From positions 147,739-211,738 of the forward strand of contig JAXRKP010000815.1 of the NCBI GenBank assembly GCA_037039925.1: a DNA stretch of 64,000 nucleotides, written 5' to 3'. The stretch's first letter is position 1, and the number at the start of each line of letters is the position of its first letter. This stretch comes from Doris montereyensis. Lineage: Eukaryota; Mollusca; Gastropoda; Nudibranchia; Dorididae. The position numbers and the translations under genes were made by a program. The notes under the pieces were generated by a model. That model saw only the letters and a list, made by a program, of their open reading frames with translations. It searched no databases and was not told where the DNA came from. This document shows, piece by piece, positions 45,840-59,029 of this stretch.

Positions 45840-46140
45840 TGCTTTATTCATGTGGAGGTGGATTGGCCACATAATGAGAAGACCAATATCAAACAGCCAG
45901 ACAAAGCTTGACTTTGAATCCACAAGGGAATAGATCAAGAGGGCTACAAGAATGCCCTGGAGGAAGAGATTGAGATGGAGATGGCAAGACGGAGGAAAAC
46001 CTGGGGAGATAGACCTTGATGGAACAAAGGGCCGGCCCTTTGTTGATAAAATTGCTCCACAGGAGCTGAGAGGTAAAGAAGAATCTACACAGAAAAGAAA
46101 AAGAAAAAGAAGAGTTACCTGTGCCTATTTTGATTAAATC
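45840..46140 (+). pseudogene. LINE tail remnant, second
   Basis: MWRWIGHIMRRP (45850-45887), then a degraded part with RRKTWGD (45991-46013) and a run of Lys/Arg codons. Shorter than the copy at 45,040. Confidence 0.5.
46023..46044. other. Perfect 22-bp palindrome
   Basis: AACAAAGGGCC followed by its exact reverse complement GGCCCTTTGTT, without a loop; it contains GGCCGGCC. Confidence 0.9.
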
Positions 46141-46149
46141 CTGAATTGA

Positions 46150-46850
46150 GTTTTGAGTTATAACTGCGCTGGTGGTGCAGTTTACTGAAGGATGGCCCAT
46201 GTCCTGTAGGGGAAGGGGTCCAGTGCTCATGTCTGACTAAATGAGGAGAAAGTTCAAGGTCATTGGTGCTTTCAACAAGTTTTAAAGCAAGATGGTTTTG
46301 TTCATTCATCTCTAACGGGTCTTCCTTCTTTAGTGCCGGAAGAAATATCCAGAAGAGCAAGAAAAAAGGGGAGATGATTTTATATTTCTTATCATTATAC
46401 ATGGGCCACTGAATAAAAAGCTAAAGATAAAGATGGATTTAAAATCTGTATCCTCAACAATTAGGCTCATCAATTACATCACTTATCCCCAGCAGACCAT
46501 TTCATTCAAAATTCTTCTCAACTCCTTAGATAATACAGTACAGCAGCATATTAGATGCTCATACTTACACTCTGACAAAGTTTTTTCTTAAGATAGCTGG
46601 GTACACATTCACACCTGATTCAAGTGAGGAACGGGGGAGTGAAGAACCTCTCGTAAGAGTACAATGTCATGAAAAAAACCCTTCTGGGCCAGCAATTTTT
46701 GAACCAGTATGGTTTGATTACAAATCACAACACACAGTTTTGTTTACAAACAGCAAAATCACAAATATATTATGTAAAGATAAAGAAATAGGATGGATTT
46801 ATCATCCATATCACTTGACGAGTACAGACTCATTGACTTTTCATCACTTG
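46150..46850. other. No feature recognised
   Basis: Unique AT-rich DNA; minus frames to 95 codons without a known family. Confidence 0.35.
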
Positions 46851-46856
46851 TAGCTG

Positions 46857-47125
46857 TAAAAAGGGACTCAGTAGTCCAAAGGAAAGGTGTCTGCCACTCC
46901 AACTCAAGGTCATGGGTTCAAATGCCAATAGTTGACAAATTTTCTTGATTTTTTTAATAGTAAAACTATCCCCTGGTCCAGGTAGGTGGATTGACATCTA
47001 GTCCCATCAGAGACCAACATCCTTATTACACCCACTAACCAGGTAGTAGTGTTAAAATCCCTTGGCTGTTTACAGGGCAGCCCGGGCAAAAGATCACCTG
47101 GGTATATCAAATCAAATTCAAATAG
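46857..47125 (+). mobile_element. SINE-A copy
   Basis: The head is GGGACTCAGTAGTCCAAAGG, with B-box-like CATGGGTTCAAATGCC. The body has GTCCAGGTAGGTGGATTGAC, GTCCCATCAGAGACC and GGCTGTTTACAGGGCAGCCC, and the tail is ATCAAATCAAATTC. The middle carries TTATTACACCCACTAACCAG, also found at 44710, so the copy is mosaic. Confidence 0.78.
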
Positions 47126-47449
47126 TTTTAACCCCCACCCCCACTAACTTATCAACTCGTCTTTGTCTTTCCTCACCAAGCATTTTCTCTGCTCAATATG
47201 CAAGTCGGCTTCAATACTGCACTCACTCTGCCTTGATTCTCCCATTCAGGGCCTCACTGTAACGAAAACAAGAAAGAAGAGGAGAAGTTTTTAAAAAGTC
47301 CACACGCGTAACCATGAGTATCATCGCTTTGATTGTTTCAACTTCAATCCAATATCACATTTATCATGAAACTAAATCAGAGAATGATGAGAGAGTCAGA
47401 TTACAACATTGTAAAAACAAAGTGGATAACGTTTATGAAGGGTCGCACA

Positions 47450-47960
47450 TTCAATAACAAACAAACGGTAGCACATTCAATAACAAACAAACGGTAGCAC
47501 ATTCAAAAACAAAGGATCACATATTCAATGCCAAAAGGGTTACCTAATCAATCACAAAAGGATCATACAAAGAATCACAAAAGGTCACACAGTCTATCAT
47601 TAGTATCATAAAGAGCTAAACAGGCAAGAACACAGGGCAAAACTCATAAAAGGTCACACAGACAATCACAAAAGGTCACACAGATAATCACAACAAGTCA
47701 CACAGATAATCACAAAAAGGTCACACAGATAATCACAAAGGTCACATATACAATCACAAAAGGTCACATAGACAATCACAAAAGGTCACACAGACAATCA
47801 CAAAACGTCACACAGATAATCACAAAAGGTCACACAGATAATCATAAAAGGTCACACATCATAAAAGGTCACACAGACAATCACAAAAGGACAATCACAA
47901 AAGGTCACACAGACAATCACAAAAGGTCACACAGACAATCATTAAGGGACAATGCGTCAT
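47450..47960. repeat. 22-bp minisatellite
   Basis: About 20 copies of AAAGGTCACACAGACAATCA plus CA, preceded by three GTAGCACATTCAATAACAAA units. Confidence 0.93.
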
Positions 47961-48059
47961 TTTGGAAAAGTGTATAATTTCCTCAATGCCTTGTGATTGA
48001 TTTATGAAACATTTATTTCAATGCAAGGCCTGAAAATTTAAAAAAATGAAGGTTTGCAT

Positions 48060-48640
48060 GTCTGTCTATCTGTATGTATGTAGCTAGTGAATATGTACAG
48101 TGTATTTATCTAGCTGTTTGTATAACTGTCTATATCAATTCCTTTAATTTGACCTTCCCACCTCAATCCATTAATTTATTTATCAATCTGCCTTGACTTA
48201 AACCCTTGTACCCTGGGTGAGGTTTAGGTCGCCAATGAAACCTTTCCACTTCACTCTGTCCTGAGCCACCATCTCTGTCTGGTTCTGTCTGGTTCTGTCT
48301 GGTTCTGTCTGATTCTCTGATTCCAGGAAAGGCCCATCTATCTAGCTATCAATATATCTTTAAAAATTATTCATCTCTCTGTCTTATCCTTCTACACATT
48401 GATCTCACTATATGTGGCAGTGGCACTAACTGTCAGTGTCATTATCAACCATCTAATGGTTATCTTTTATCTATCTGTCAATCTCTTGTCTGTTGTGTCA
48501 CCAAGTCAATGTTTTCATATGAGATCAATAAAAGTGTCTTATTAACTTATCATATCTTACCTTATCTACCCTTTTAATTTTTATGTATCTAGTGTATATC
48601 TATCCATATATCTATGTAAGTATCTCGTATCTATCTAGTG

Positions 48641-48682
<42 letters not shown>

Positions 48683-48717
48683 GTATCTATCTATATATCT
48701 ATCTATCTATCTATCTG

Positions 48718-48775
<58 letters not shown>

Positions 48776-49440
48776 AATATCCATTCATATTTTAATTATT
48801 TAGTGTCTATTTATCTATCAATCTATCTATCCATTTATTTTGTGTCTATCTATCTATCTATCAGTCCATCTACTTAATTGTCTTCTATCAATACAGTTAT
48901 CTTTGTTCTTTCTATCTGTTTATGAATCTTTCAATCTGATAATCTCTCACCTAACTCTTATTTATCTTTCAATCTGATAATCTCTCTACATACCGGTACA
49001 TAATCTTTATACATGTATCTTACCTCCCTGATTTATCTATCTATGTAGCTATCTATGTTTTTAGGATTCTTCTATCTATCTCTCTATCTTCTATTTATCT
49101 ATATATCTATCTTACCTCCTATCTATCTAATAACTCTTTTTATATCTGGTGTTTAATCTATCAATTATCTACCTGATATCTATATCTCTATGTATCTATT
49201 TATTTGTCCACCTATCTATTTATGAATCTATCTTTGTCTACTTATTTATCTATCCTATGTATGTTATCTTCTTAATCCCACATATCTACTTATTTATCTT
49301 TTGATATATATGTATCCCTCTTCTTGTGTGTGTATGTATGTATCTTATGTATCCCTGTTTGTATGTACCTATATATCCTATTTATATCCCTATATATAAC
49401 TACAATCATCTATCAATATTTTCCAGTCTAATAATTTACT
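48060..49440. repeat. TATC tetranucleotide region
   Basis: A pure (ATCT)n core at 48643-48773, flanked by decayed TATC-rich sequence. The poly-(Y-L-S-I) frames are artefacts. Confidence 0.93.
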
Positions 49441-49454
49441 TTAAAGGTATATAT

Positions 49455-52300
49455 CCCTCTTTTCATTCCCTGTGATAACTCTTCTTACTCCCTATGATAA
49501 CTCTTCTTATTCCCTGTGATAACTCTTCTTATTCCCTGTGATAACTCTTCTTACTCCCTATGATAACTCTTCTTACTCCCTGTGATAACTCTTCTTACTC
49601 CCTGTGATAACTCTTCTTACTCCCTGTGATAACTTCTTACTCCCTGTGATAACTCTTACTTGTTTCCCTGTGATAACTCTTCTTACTCCCTGTGATAACT
49701 CTTCTTACTCCTGTGATAACTCTTCTTACTCCCTGTGATAACTCTTCTTACTCCCTGTGATACCTCTTCTTACTCCCTGTGATAACTCTTCTTACTCCCT
49801 GTGATAACTCTTCTTACTCCCTATGATAACTATTCTTACTCCCTGTGATAACTCTTCTTACTCCCTATGATAACTCTTCTTACTCCCTATGATAACTCTT
49901 CTTACTCCCTGTGATAACTCTTCTTACTTATGATAACATTCTTACTCCCTGTGATAACTCTTCTTACTCCTGTTATAACTCTTCTTACTCCCTGTGATAA
50001 CTCTTCTTACTCCCTGTTTACTCCCTTGATAACTCTTGATAACTCTTTTACTCCCTGTGATAACTCTTCTTACTCCCTGTGATAACTCTTCTTACTCCCT
50101 GTGATAACTCTTCTTACTCCTGTGATAACTCTTCTTACTCCCTGTGATAACTCTTCTTGCTCCCTGTGATAACTCTTCTTACTCCCTGTGATAACTCTTC
50201 TTACTCCCCTGTGATACCTCTTCTTACTCCCTGTGATAACTCTTCTTACTCCCTGTGATAACTCTTCTTACTCCCTGTGATACTTTTTCTTACTCCTGTG
50301 ATAACTCTTCTTACTCCCTGTGATAACTCTTCTTACTCCCTGTGATAACTCTTCTTACTCCCTGTGATAACTCTTCTTACTCCTGTGATAACTCTTCTTA
50401 CTCCCTGTGATAACTCTTCTTACTCCCTGTGATAACTCTTCTTACTCCCTGTGATAACTCTTCTTACTCCCTGTGATAACTCTTCTTACTCCCTGTGATA
50501 ACTCTTCTTACTCCCTGTGATAACTCTTCTTACTCCCTGTGATAGCTCTTCTTACTCCTGTGATAACTCTTCTTACTCCTGTGATAACTCTTCTTACTCC
50601 CTGTGATAACTCTTCTTACTCCCTGTGATAACTCTTCTTACTCCCTGTGATAACTCTTCTTACTCCCCTGTGATCCTCTTCTTACTCCCTGTGATAACTC
50701 TTCTCCCTTGATCCCAGTCTTACTCCCTGTGATAACTCTTCTTACTCCCTGTGATAACTCTTCTTACTCCTGTGATAACTCTTCTTACTCCCTGTGATAC
50801 CTCTTCTTACTCCCTGTGATAACTCTTCTTACTCCCTGTGATAACTCTTCTTGCTCCCTGTGATCCTCTTCTTACTCCCTGTGATAACTCTTCTTACTCC
50901 CTGTGATAACTCTTTCTTACTCCCTGTGATAACTCTTCTTGCTCCCTGTGATAACTCTTCTTACTCCCTGTGATAACTCTTCTTACTCCCTGTGATAACT
51001 CTTCTTACTCCCTGTTTACTCCCTGTGATAACTCTTCTTACTCCCTGTTAACTCCCTGCTGATAACTCTCTTCTTACTCCCTGTGATAACTCTTCTACTC
51101 CCTGTTTACTCCCTGTGATAACTCTTCTTACTCCCTGTGATAACTCTTGTTTACTCCCTGTGATACCTCTTCTTACTCCCTGTGATAACCTCTTGTTTAC
51201 TCCTGTGATAACTCTTACTCCCTGATTCTTCTACTCCCTGTGATAACTCTTCTTACTCCCTGTTTACTAACTCTTCTTACTCCTGTGATAACTCTTCTTA
51301 CTCCCTGTGATACCCTTCTTACTCCCTGTGATACCTCTTCTTACTCCCTGTGATAACTCTTCTTACTCCTGTGATACCTCTTCTTACTCCCTGTGATAAC
51401 TCTTCTTTCTGTGATACTCCTTACTCCTGTGATAACTCTTCTTACTCCCTGTGATACCTCTTCTTACTCCCTGTGATCCCTACTCTCCCTGTGATCCCTC
51501 TTTTACTCCCTGTGATAACTCTCTTCTGTTTACTCCCTGTGATAACCTCTTCTTACTCCCTGTGATAACTCTTCTTACTCCCTGTGATCCTCTTCTTACT
51601 CCCTGTGATAACTCTTGTTTACTCCCTGTGATAACTCTTCTTACTCCCTGTTTATCCTGTGATAACTCTTCTTACTCCCTGTGATATCTCTTCTTACTCC
51701 CTGTGATCCCTATCCCTAGTCTTACTCCCTGTGATAACTCTTCTTACTCCCTGTTTACTCCCTGTGATAACTCTTCTTACTCCCTGTGATAACTCTTCTT
51801 ACTCCCTGTGATAACTCTTCTTACTCCCTGTGATAACTAGTCTTACTCCCTGTGATAACCTCTTCTTACTCCCTGTGATATCTCTTTTTACTCCCTGTTT
51901 ACTCCCTGTGATAGCTCTCCCTGTGATAACTCTTTTACTCCCTGTGATACCTAGTTACTCCCTATCTCTTTTACTCCCTGTGATAACTCTTTCTTACTGT
52001 GATATCCTTGTTTACTCCCTGTGATAACTCTTCTTACTCCCTGTGTTTACTCCCTGTGATAACTCTTGTTACTCCCTGTTTACTCCTGTTAACTCTTGAT
52101 CCCTGTTTACTCCCTGTGATAACTCTTCTTACTCCCTGTGATAACTCTTCTTACTCCTGTGTTTACTCTCCTGTGATAACTCTTCTTACTCCCTGTGATA
52201 ACTCTTCTTACTCCTGTGATAACTCTTCTTACTCCTGTGATATCTCTTGTTACTCCCTGTGATCCCTCTTTCTTAATCCTGTGATCCCTAGTCTTGCTCC
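49455..52300. repeat. 22-bp megasatellite, homogeneous core
   Basis: More than 120 copies of ACTCCCTGTGATAACTCTTC plus TT. From 49455 to about 51000 units are nearly identical; single-base losses (ACTCCTGTG) and dropped half-units increase to the right. Confidence 0.96.
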
Positions 52301-55300
52301 CTGTGATCCTAGTCTTACACCATGTGATCCCTGATATCTCTTTTAATCCTCGTGACCCCTCTTCTTGCTCCCTGTGACCCCTTCTTACTCCCTGTGACCC
52401 CTAGTCTTACTTCCCCTCGTGACCTCTCGTCTTACTCCTCGTGATCCCTAGTCTTACTCCCTGTGATCCCTAGTTTACTCCCTGTGACCCCTCTTTTTAC
52501 CCTGTGTTCCCTAGTTTTACACCCTGTGATCCTGGCTTTAATCCTTGTGACCCCTTGTTTTACTTGCTGTGACCCCTCTTCTTATTCCCTGTGATCCCTC
52601 GTCTTACATCATGTGATGCCGTGTCTTATTTCTAGTGAACCCTCGAGCTTCTCCTCTAGATCTTTAATCTTGCCTCAAATGATTCATGGTCTTACTCCCC
52701 GCGATTCCTCGTCATACTTCTTGTAATCCCTTGTCTTAATCCACGTGCTCCCTCATCTTACTCATGTGACCCCTCATATTACTCCCGTGATCCACCGTCT
52801 TACACGATGTGGTCCCTCATATTATATTACTTTCCGTAACCCCTCATCGTACACTCCGCAATCCCTCGTCTTAATCTCTGAGATCCCTTATCTTATTCCA
52901 TGTGATTCCTATTCATATTCTGTGTAATCCCTCATTTTACACCCCGTGATACCTCATCTTAATCCACGACTGACACCCCATAATCCCTCTTCTTACACCA
53001 TGTGATCCTCGTATTTTTCCAAGTGAATCATCATGTTACGCCTCTGGATCCCTCAACTTACTCCCAATGATTCTATGTCTTATCACTCTGTGATCCCCCG
53101 TCTTAATCTACGTGATCCACCGTTTTAGTCTGTGTGATCCCTTATCTTACCATCATGACCCCTTGTCTTTATCAATGTGATCCATCGTCTTACTCCCAGT
53201 GATCCCTCATCTTATTCTCGGTTTTGCCCCATAATCCCCCATCTTAGTTTGCGATCCCTTGTGTACTCCCCACGATCCCTCGTTCTAGACCCAGTGATCC
53301 CTCATCTTACAACGCTTGATCCTTTGTCTTGCTTCCCATGATCCCTAATCTTACTCTCTGTGATCCATCATCTCAAGCCTAGTGATCCTTCGTCCTTCTT
53401 CCTGTCATCATTCATCTTACTCCCTGCGATCTCTCGTCATATTCCCTGTCGTCTTACTCTCCACAATCCCTCGTCTCACATCAGTGATCGTCGTACATCG
53501 CTTGATGCCTCGTATTGCCCCATCATGATCCCTCATCTTACACTGTGTGATCCCTACTCTCACTCCTATAGATCCCTACTACTTCTTCCTGTCATCACTG
53601 GGTTCAGTCCCTGTGATCCTCCCTGTACTCCCTGTGATCCCCGTCTTATCCCCATGATCCCTCGTCCTACATTCCCTGATCTTTTATCATCTATTTATCC
53701 CCCACTCTTCTTCCTGTCATCACTCTTCTTAGTCTTTGTGATCCCTCATCTAACTCCCTGTGATCCCTTGTGTTACTCTAATTGATCCCTCGTCATATTC
53801 CTCCGTGATCCCTTGTGTTACTGAAATTTATCCGTCGTCTTACACCCTGTGATCCCTTGATTTTACTCCGCTTGATCCCTCGTCTTACACCCTGTGATCC
53901 CTTTTTACTCTCGTTACACCCTGTGATCCACTCCTTACACCCTGTGATCCCTTGTGTTACTCCGCTTGATCCTCGTCTTACACCCTATGATCCCTTGTGT
54001 TACTCCGCTTGATCCCTCGTCTTACACCCTGTGATCCACTATTTTACTCCGCTTGATCCCTCGCTTACACCCTTGATCCACTATTTTCCTCGCTTGATCC
54101 CTCGCCTTGAGTCCCTTCCACCCTGTGATCCCTTGAGTTACTCCGCTTGATCCTCGTCTTACACCCTGTGATCCACTATTTTACTCCGCTTGATCCCTCG
54201 TCTTACACCCTGTGATCCACTATTTTACTCCGCTTGATCCCTCGTCTTACACCCTGTGATCCACTATTTTACTCTGCTTGATCCCTCGTCTTACACCCTG
54301 TGATCCACTCCTCGTTTACACCCTATGATCCCTTGAGTTACTCCACTTGATCCCTCGTCTTACACCCTGTGATCCACTATTTTACTCTGCTTGATCCCTC
54401 GTCTTACATCCTGTGATCCTTATTTTACTCTTGATCCCTCGTCTTCGACCCTGTGATCCACTATTTTACTCCCTTGATCTCGTCTTCCACCCTGTGATCC
54501 ACTATTTTACTCTGCTTGATCCCTCGTTTTACAGCCTGTAATCTCATGTATTATTCCGCTTCATCATGTGATCCCTTGTTTACTCAGCATCATCCCTCTC
54601 GTTTCACCCTGCGATCCCTCGTCTTACTCCCCGTTTTCGTCATCTTTCCCATGTGATCCCTCGTTTAGCTCCCTGTGATCCCTCTTCTGACTCTTCGTAA
54701 ACCCTCAGCCTGTTTCCTGCGATCCCTCGTCTTACACCCTGCATGTGATCACTCGTCTTACTTCATGTGATCCATCTTACTTCAAATGATCCCCTTGCAC
54801 TCTGCCCCCGGAATCTCTTGTGTTACTTGCCATTATCAATCACCTTCTCGCCGTGATCCCTCGTCTTACTCCTCGTGATCCCTCGTGTTATTTTTCCTGA
54901 TCTCTCGTCTTACTTGTGATCCCTCGTGTTACTTTCCATGATCCCTGTTCGTACTCCCTGTGATCCCTCGTCTCACTTCCTGTGATCCCTCATCTTACTC
55001 CCCGTGGTCCCTTGTCTTATTCCCCATCATCACTCGTCTTAGTCCCTTTGACCCTTCTTCCTACTCCCCTTGATCCGTCACCTTATTCCCTGTGTGTGTG
55101 ATCCCTCATCTTATTTTCCATAATCCCTCGTCGCACTCCCTATGAGCCCTTGTCTTAGTCGTTTTTCATACCTTGATCACTAATCTTACTCCATATAACC
55201 CCTAGACTTACTCACTGTGATCCCTCGTCTTATCCCCCTTGATCCCTTATCTTGCTCCATGTAATCATTGGTCTTATTTCCCGTGATCCCTCATCTAACT

Positions 55301-55855
55301 CCTTGTGATCCCTCGTCTTACATCCTATGATACCTCGTCTTATATCTGTTGGTCCTTTATATCACTCAGGTGATCCCTGATCGTACTACCCGCGATCCAT
55401 GGTCTTAATCCCTGTGATCTCTCGTCTTACTCCCCTTTATCCCTCCTCTTATTCCATGAAATCCCTGGTCTTACTTCCCTTTATCCCTCCTCTTATTCCA
55501 TGAAATCCCTGGTCTTACTCCCGTGATCCCCCAGCTTACTCTTTGCGATGCCTCGTCTTCCTTCCTCTGATCCTTTGTCTTACCCCCCCCCCCCGTGATC
55601 CCTCAAATTACTCCCCGTGATCCCTCATCTTACTCCCCGTGATCCCTCAAATTACTCCTCATGATCCTCATCTTACTCCCCGTAGTCTGTCATCTTAATC
55701 CCCGTGAACCTTTATTTTACTCTCCGTGATCCTTCGTCTTAATCCCTCTGGTTCGCCGTCTTATCTTCCGTGATCCCCCGTCTTATTCCAAGTGATCCAT
55801 TATTTTGCTTTCCTTGATCCCTCGTCTCACTTCCCGTGATCCATTGTCTTAAGGC
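52300..55855. repeat. 22-bp megasatellite, divergent flank
   Basis: The same 22-bp phase continues as GTGATCCCTCGTCTTACTCC with many substitutions. A secondarily homogenised block at 53860-54530 has a 44-bp double unit: GATCCCTCGTCTTACACCCT-GT plus GATCCACTATTTTACTCCGC-TT. Frames rich in L-T-P-C-D-P are repeat translations. Confidence 0.92.
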
Positions 55856-56465
55856 CCCTTTAAGGCCCCTTTACGCGTACAGTTGATTCATCGACAAATT
55901 GTACGATATCGAAAGGAATCTATCAACTTTCCGATAAATCTGAGCGTGGAAACGAGCAATCCTCTCAATATCGAAGGGATCTCAGTCAAGGCGATTTTCC
56001 CGCAGGCGAACTGAAGGATGAGCGACGAGTGGCGACGAGGGAGTGACTTCTTTGATGTTGGCGCAGGCGGGGTTAAAAATGCAGTCTAAATTTAAAGTAC
56101 CTAAATATTAGTCAAATCAGAAAAAATAATATGATTTTTTTGATCAGCGACCCAAAATTAGTTAAAATCATGCGGGGAACGCAATTTAATGCCGGATTAC
56201 CAAGTTTAAATTTGTGTGTGGGTTTTGTTTTGTTTTGTTTTTGTTGACATTTTGAATTTCGCGCCAACTAGCTACTACTAAAGTACAACAGTCCAAGGAC
56301 TGACAGTTTAAAGATAAAAACTGTTCGTCTGAACGTAACTTCTCTCGTCGACAAACTGTCAGTTCAACGCTGACCCAGATCTAGCGTCTGTCGGTTCAAC
56401 TGTCAGTGTCAGTTTGTCGATGAATTAACTGAGCATAGAAAACGTTCCTTTAAACTGACCTTGAA
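55852..56465. mobile_element. Probable degenerate inverted-repeat element (MITE-like)
   Basis: The left part has CCCCTTTACGCGTACAGTTG, then ATTCATCGACAAATTGTACG. The right part, reverse-complemented from 56460, has AAAGGAACGTTTTCTATGCT, then CAGTTAATTCATCGACAAAC. The order and spacing of the shared blocks agree. Inside the right arm, GTCGACAAACTGTCAGTTCA and its partner form further inverted copies. No ORF; superfamily undetermined. Confidence 0.5.
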
Positions 56466-56589
56466 GTCTCGTCCTTGCAATAGGTAAGGATTATGATCAT
56501 ATCCATTATTTCCGTTTAGGATTCTTTACTAAAATAATGGAAAACTTGCTGTGCCTTTATAGATGGCTTATCTTATAAAGCACTATCCG

Positions 56590-56620
<31 letters not shown>

Positions 56621-57290
56621 CAACGTTGCTTTCACTTAGTGTTATTATCATCAAGGTGTACATGCAGCCTATTCAGCTATGAACTGTTGGTGCTAATGGT
56701 AACAATACACATATAATGATAAATAATATTATAATAACATTGAATGAATAAGCTTAGTGAGGGTGGAATGCCATATTGTTTGAACTAACTTACGGAGAGG
56801 AACAATTCTTCTATTTAGTTAGCATGGGTAGTAATAATAATGTGATTATGAATTTTGTTGAAATTTGTTTTTAAAAATTGGCGAAATTTCTTCTTTTAAA
56901 ACGTGATGTAGATGTGGACTAATGTGTGATTAAATTTTAGATTTTCTTACAAACAGTCCTATAATGTGTTATTTCATGTTGTTAAATTATGTCTTTTAAT
57001 CTTTGTTTAAGGATCTTTGTTCTAGCGCGTCTATGTATGTGTGGTCTGTATATGTGTATATGTGTGTTTGTCTATGTGTGTATGTGTGTGCCTTTCTGTC
57101 TTATAAACAATGATATAAAGTGTAAGTCTTGTTCCATTCCGTACTATAATAATATATATATCTGCAGTGCAATCTAGGAGTAAAAGCTATCTGTTCCATT
57201 ATATTCCATTATTTGGTTTCTGAACTATATGGCCCGCATTGCATTTCATTGTGTGTAATTGTAATGTATCAAATTGAGAGCTGACAGCAC
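56466..57290. other. Unassigned, with (GTT)n
   Basis: A (TTG)n run is at 56590-56621 and a TGTATGTGTG-rich stretch at 57030-57090. No coding segment recognised. Confidence 0.4.
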
Positions 57291-57294
57291 CAAA

Positions 57295-57355
57295 TGGATA
57301 TGGATATAGATATGGATATAGATATGGATATAGATATGGATATAGATATGGATAT
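57295..57355. repeat. 12-bp repeat
   Basis: Five copies of GGATATAGATAT. Confidence 0.95.
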
Positions 57356-57952
57356 CTCCACATAACGCCAAAAAAGGACCTGTTGACCCTGTCTTTTTCC
57401 CAACTGTCGCCTTCTAGTTATACAAATAATACCAACATTACCACGTGATTGGTGGCCTTAAATCCTAGTAAGTAACGATAACTGTATAACATATACAGAA
57501 AGACCGTTCTCATTGCATGCAACAAGTGGATAGTTATCAGTTTGCTGTGAACTACAACAAGAGGAGATATCTATTAACTGTTGCTGTCAGCTCTCGAAAT
57601 AGGCTTATGAAAAATACTACACTGTCAAACTGTATGTACGGCATGCAAATGCAAGGCATACTAAAAGCATGTAGAAATCAAGCTAGCGTTGGGATATGTG
57701 ATATGATATGACTATTTGGACGTTATAAGATGTAATAAGACACATACTATAGTATGGAATACTGATTGTGAGAAAATGATGAAACTTTATCTTTCACGTT
57801 AATAGATTTATAGTTTTCTCACTCTTTTCCTCTTGGATAGGAAATGTAAAAAAAAATTGTTAAAGGCAGTATGCAAGCACTTTTGAGATTTAGATCTAAT
57901 CTTGTTTTTAATCTTTAAATCTACAGAACATGATTCTTTGTACAGAGAAAGA

Positions 57953-57954
<2 letters not shown>

Positions 57955-58008
<54 letters not shown>

Positions 58009-58063
58009 TACTACTACTACTACTACTATTACTACTACTACTATTACTACTACTACTACTACT
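57955..58063. repeat. (CTA)n microsatellite
   Basis: ACT/CTA repeats with a few TTA breaks. Confidence 0.96.
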
Positions 58064-58269
58064 TAATTGGGGATGTCCCTGCTTATGGCTGTCACATCAT
58101 CACAGATCGCCAAGAACCTTTTGCGTGTTGACCAGCAAGCAAAACAGTACAATGTATACAATATAATAATATGTGTACATAGATTTCATGCATTGCATTG
58201 AATACATTGATTGATACATGAGCATCGTACATTGCATTCAATAAAATTAATGGTGAACACAAAGTACTT

Positions 58270-58665
58270 GTTTCTTTGACTCATTGAAATTTACCCCATC
58301 CACCAAAACATGCAGCGGTCTCAAGGAGAGGAAGCCGCAAGGTGAATTTGCTTTTTTATTTTATTTCATTGAAGTCTATACCCTATCCATCTTGATATGC
58401 AGTGATCTCATGGTGAATCTAGGGGAAACAGCAAGATGAATTTGTTTGTTTGTTTCATTGACCAGTCTGAATTAAGGGAAAATATCAAGATGAATTTGTT
58501 TGTTTGTTTCATTGACCAGTGTGAAATAAGGGGAAACAGCAAGATGAATTTGTTTGTTTGTTTCATTGACCAGTGTGAAATAAGGGAAACAGCAAGATGA
58601 ATTTGTTTGTTTGTTTCATTGACCAGTGTGGTAAACACCAAGATGAATTTGTTTGTTTGTTTCTA
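58270..58665 (-). repeat. SINE-C-like repeat with ~54-bp expansion
   Basis: A single-copy block TCATTGAAATTTACCCCATC with GCAGCGGTCTCAAGG is followed by five units of CAAGATGAATTTGTTTGTTT plus GTTTCATTGACCAGTGTGAA and AAGGGGAAACAG. The units begin with the end of the single-copy block. The minus frame at 58408-58641 is an 18-residue repeat. Confidence 0.8.
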
Positions 58666-58796
58666 CTTGATCCATCATATCCAGACAGACAAATAATCAG
58701 AGAAAGAGAGCAGTCCAGACAGACAGAGACAGAGAGACAGACAAAGAAAGAGAGATAGACAGAGAAAAGAGGCAGAGAGACAGACCGACAGACAGT

Positions 58797-59028
<232 letters not shown>

Positions 59029-59029
59029 C

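Noticed and set aside
49455..54012. Possible CRISPR-like or repeat-protein locus
   Set aside because: Units are contiguous with no unique spacers; a eukaryotic satellite.
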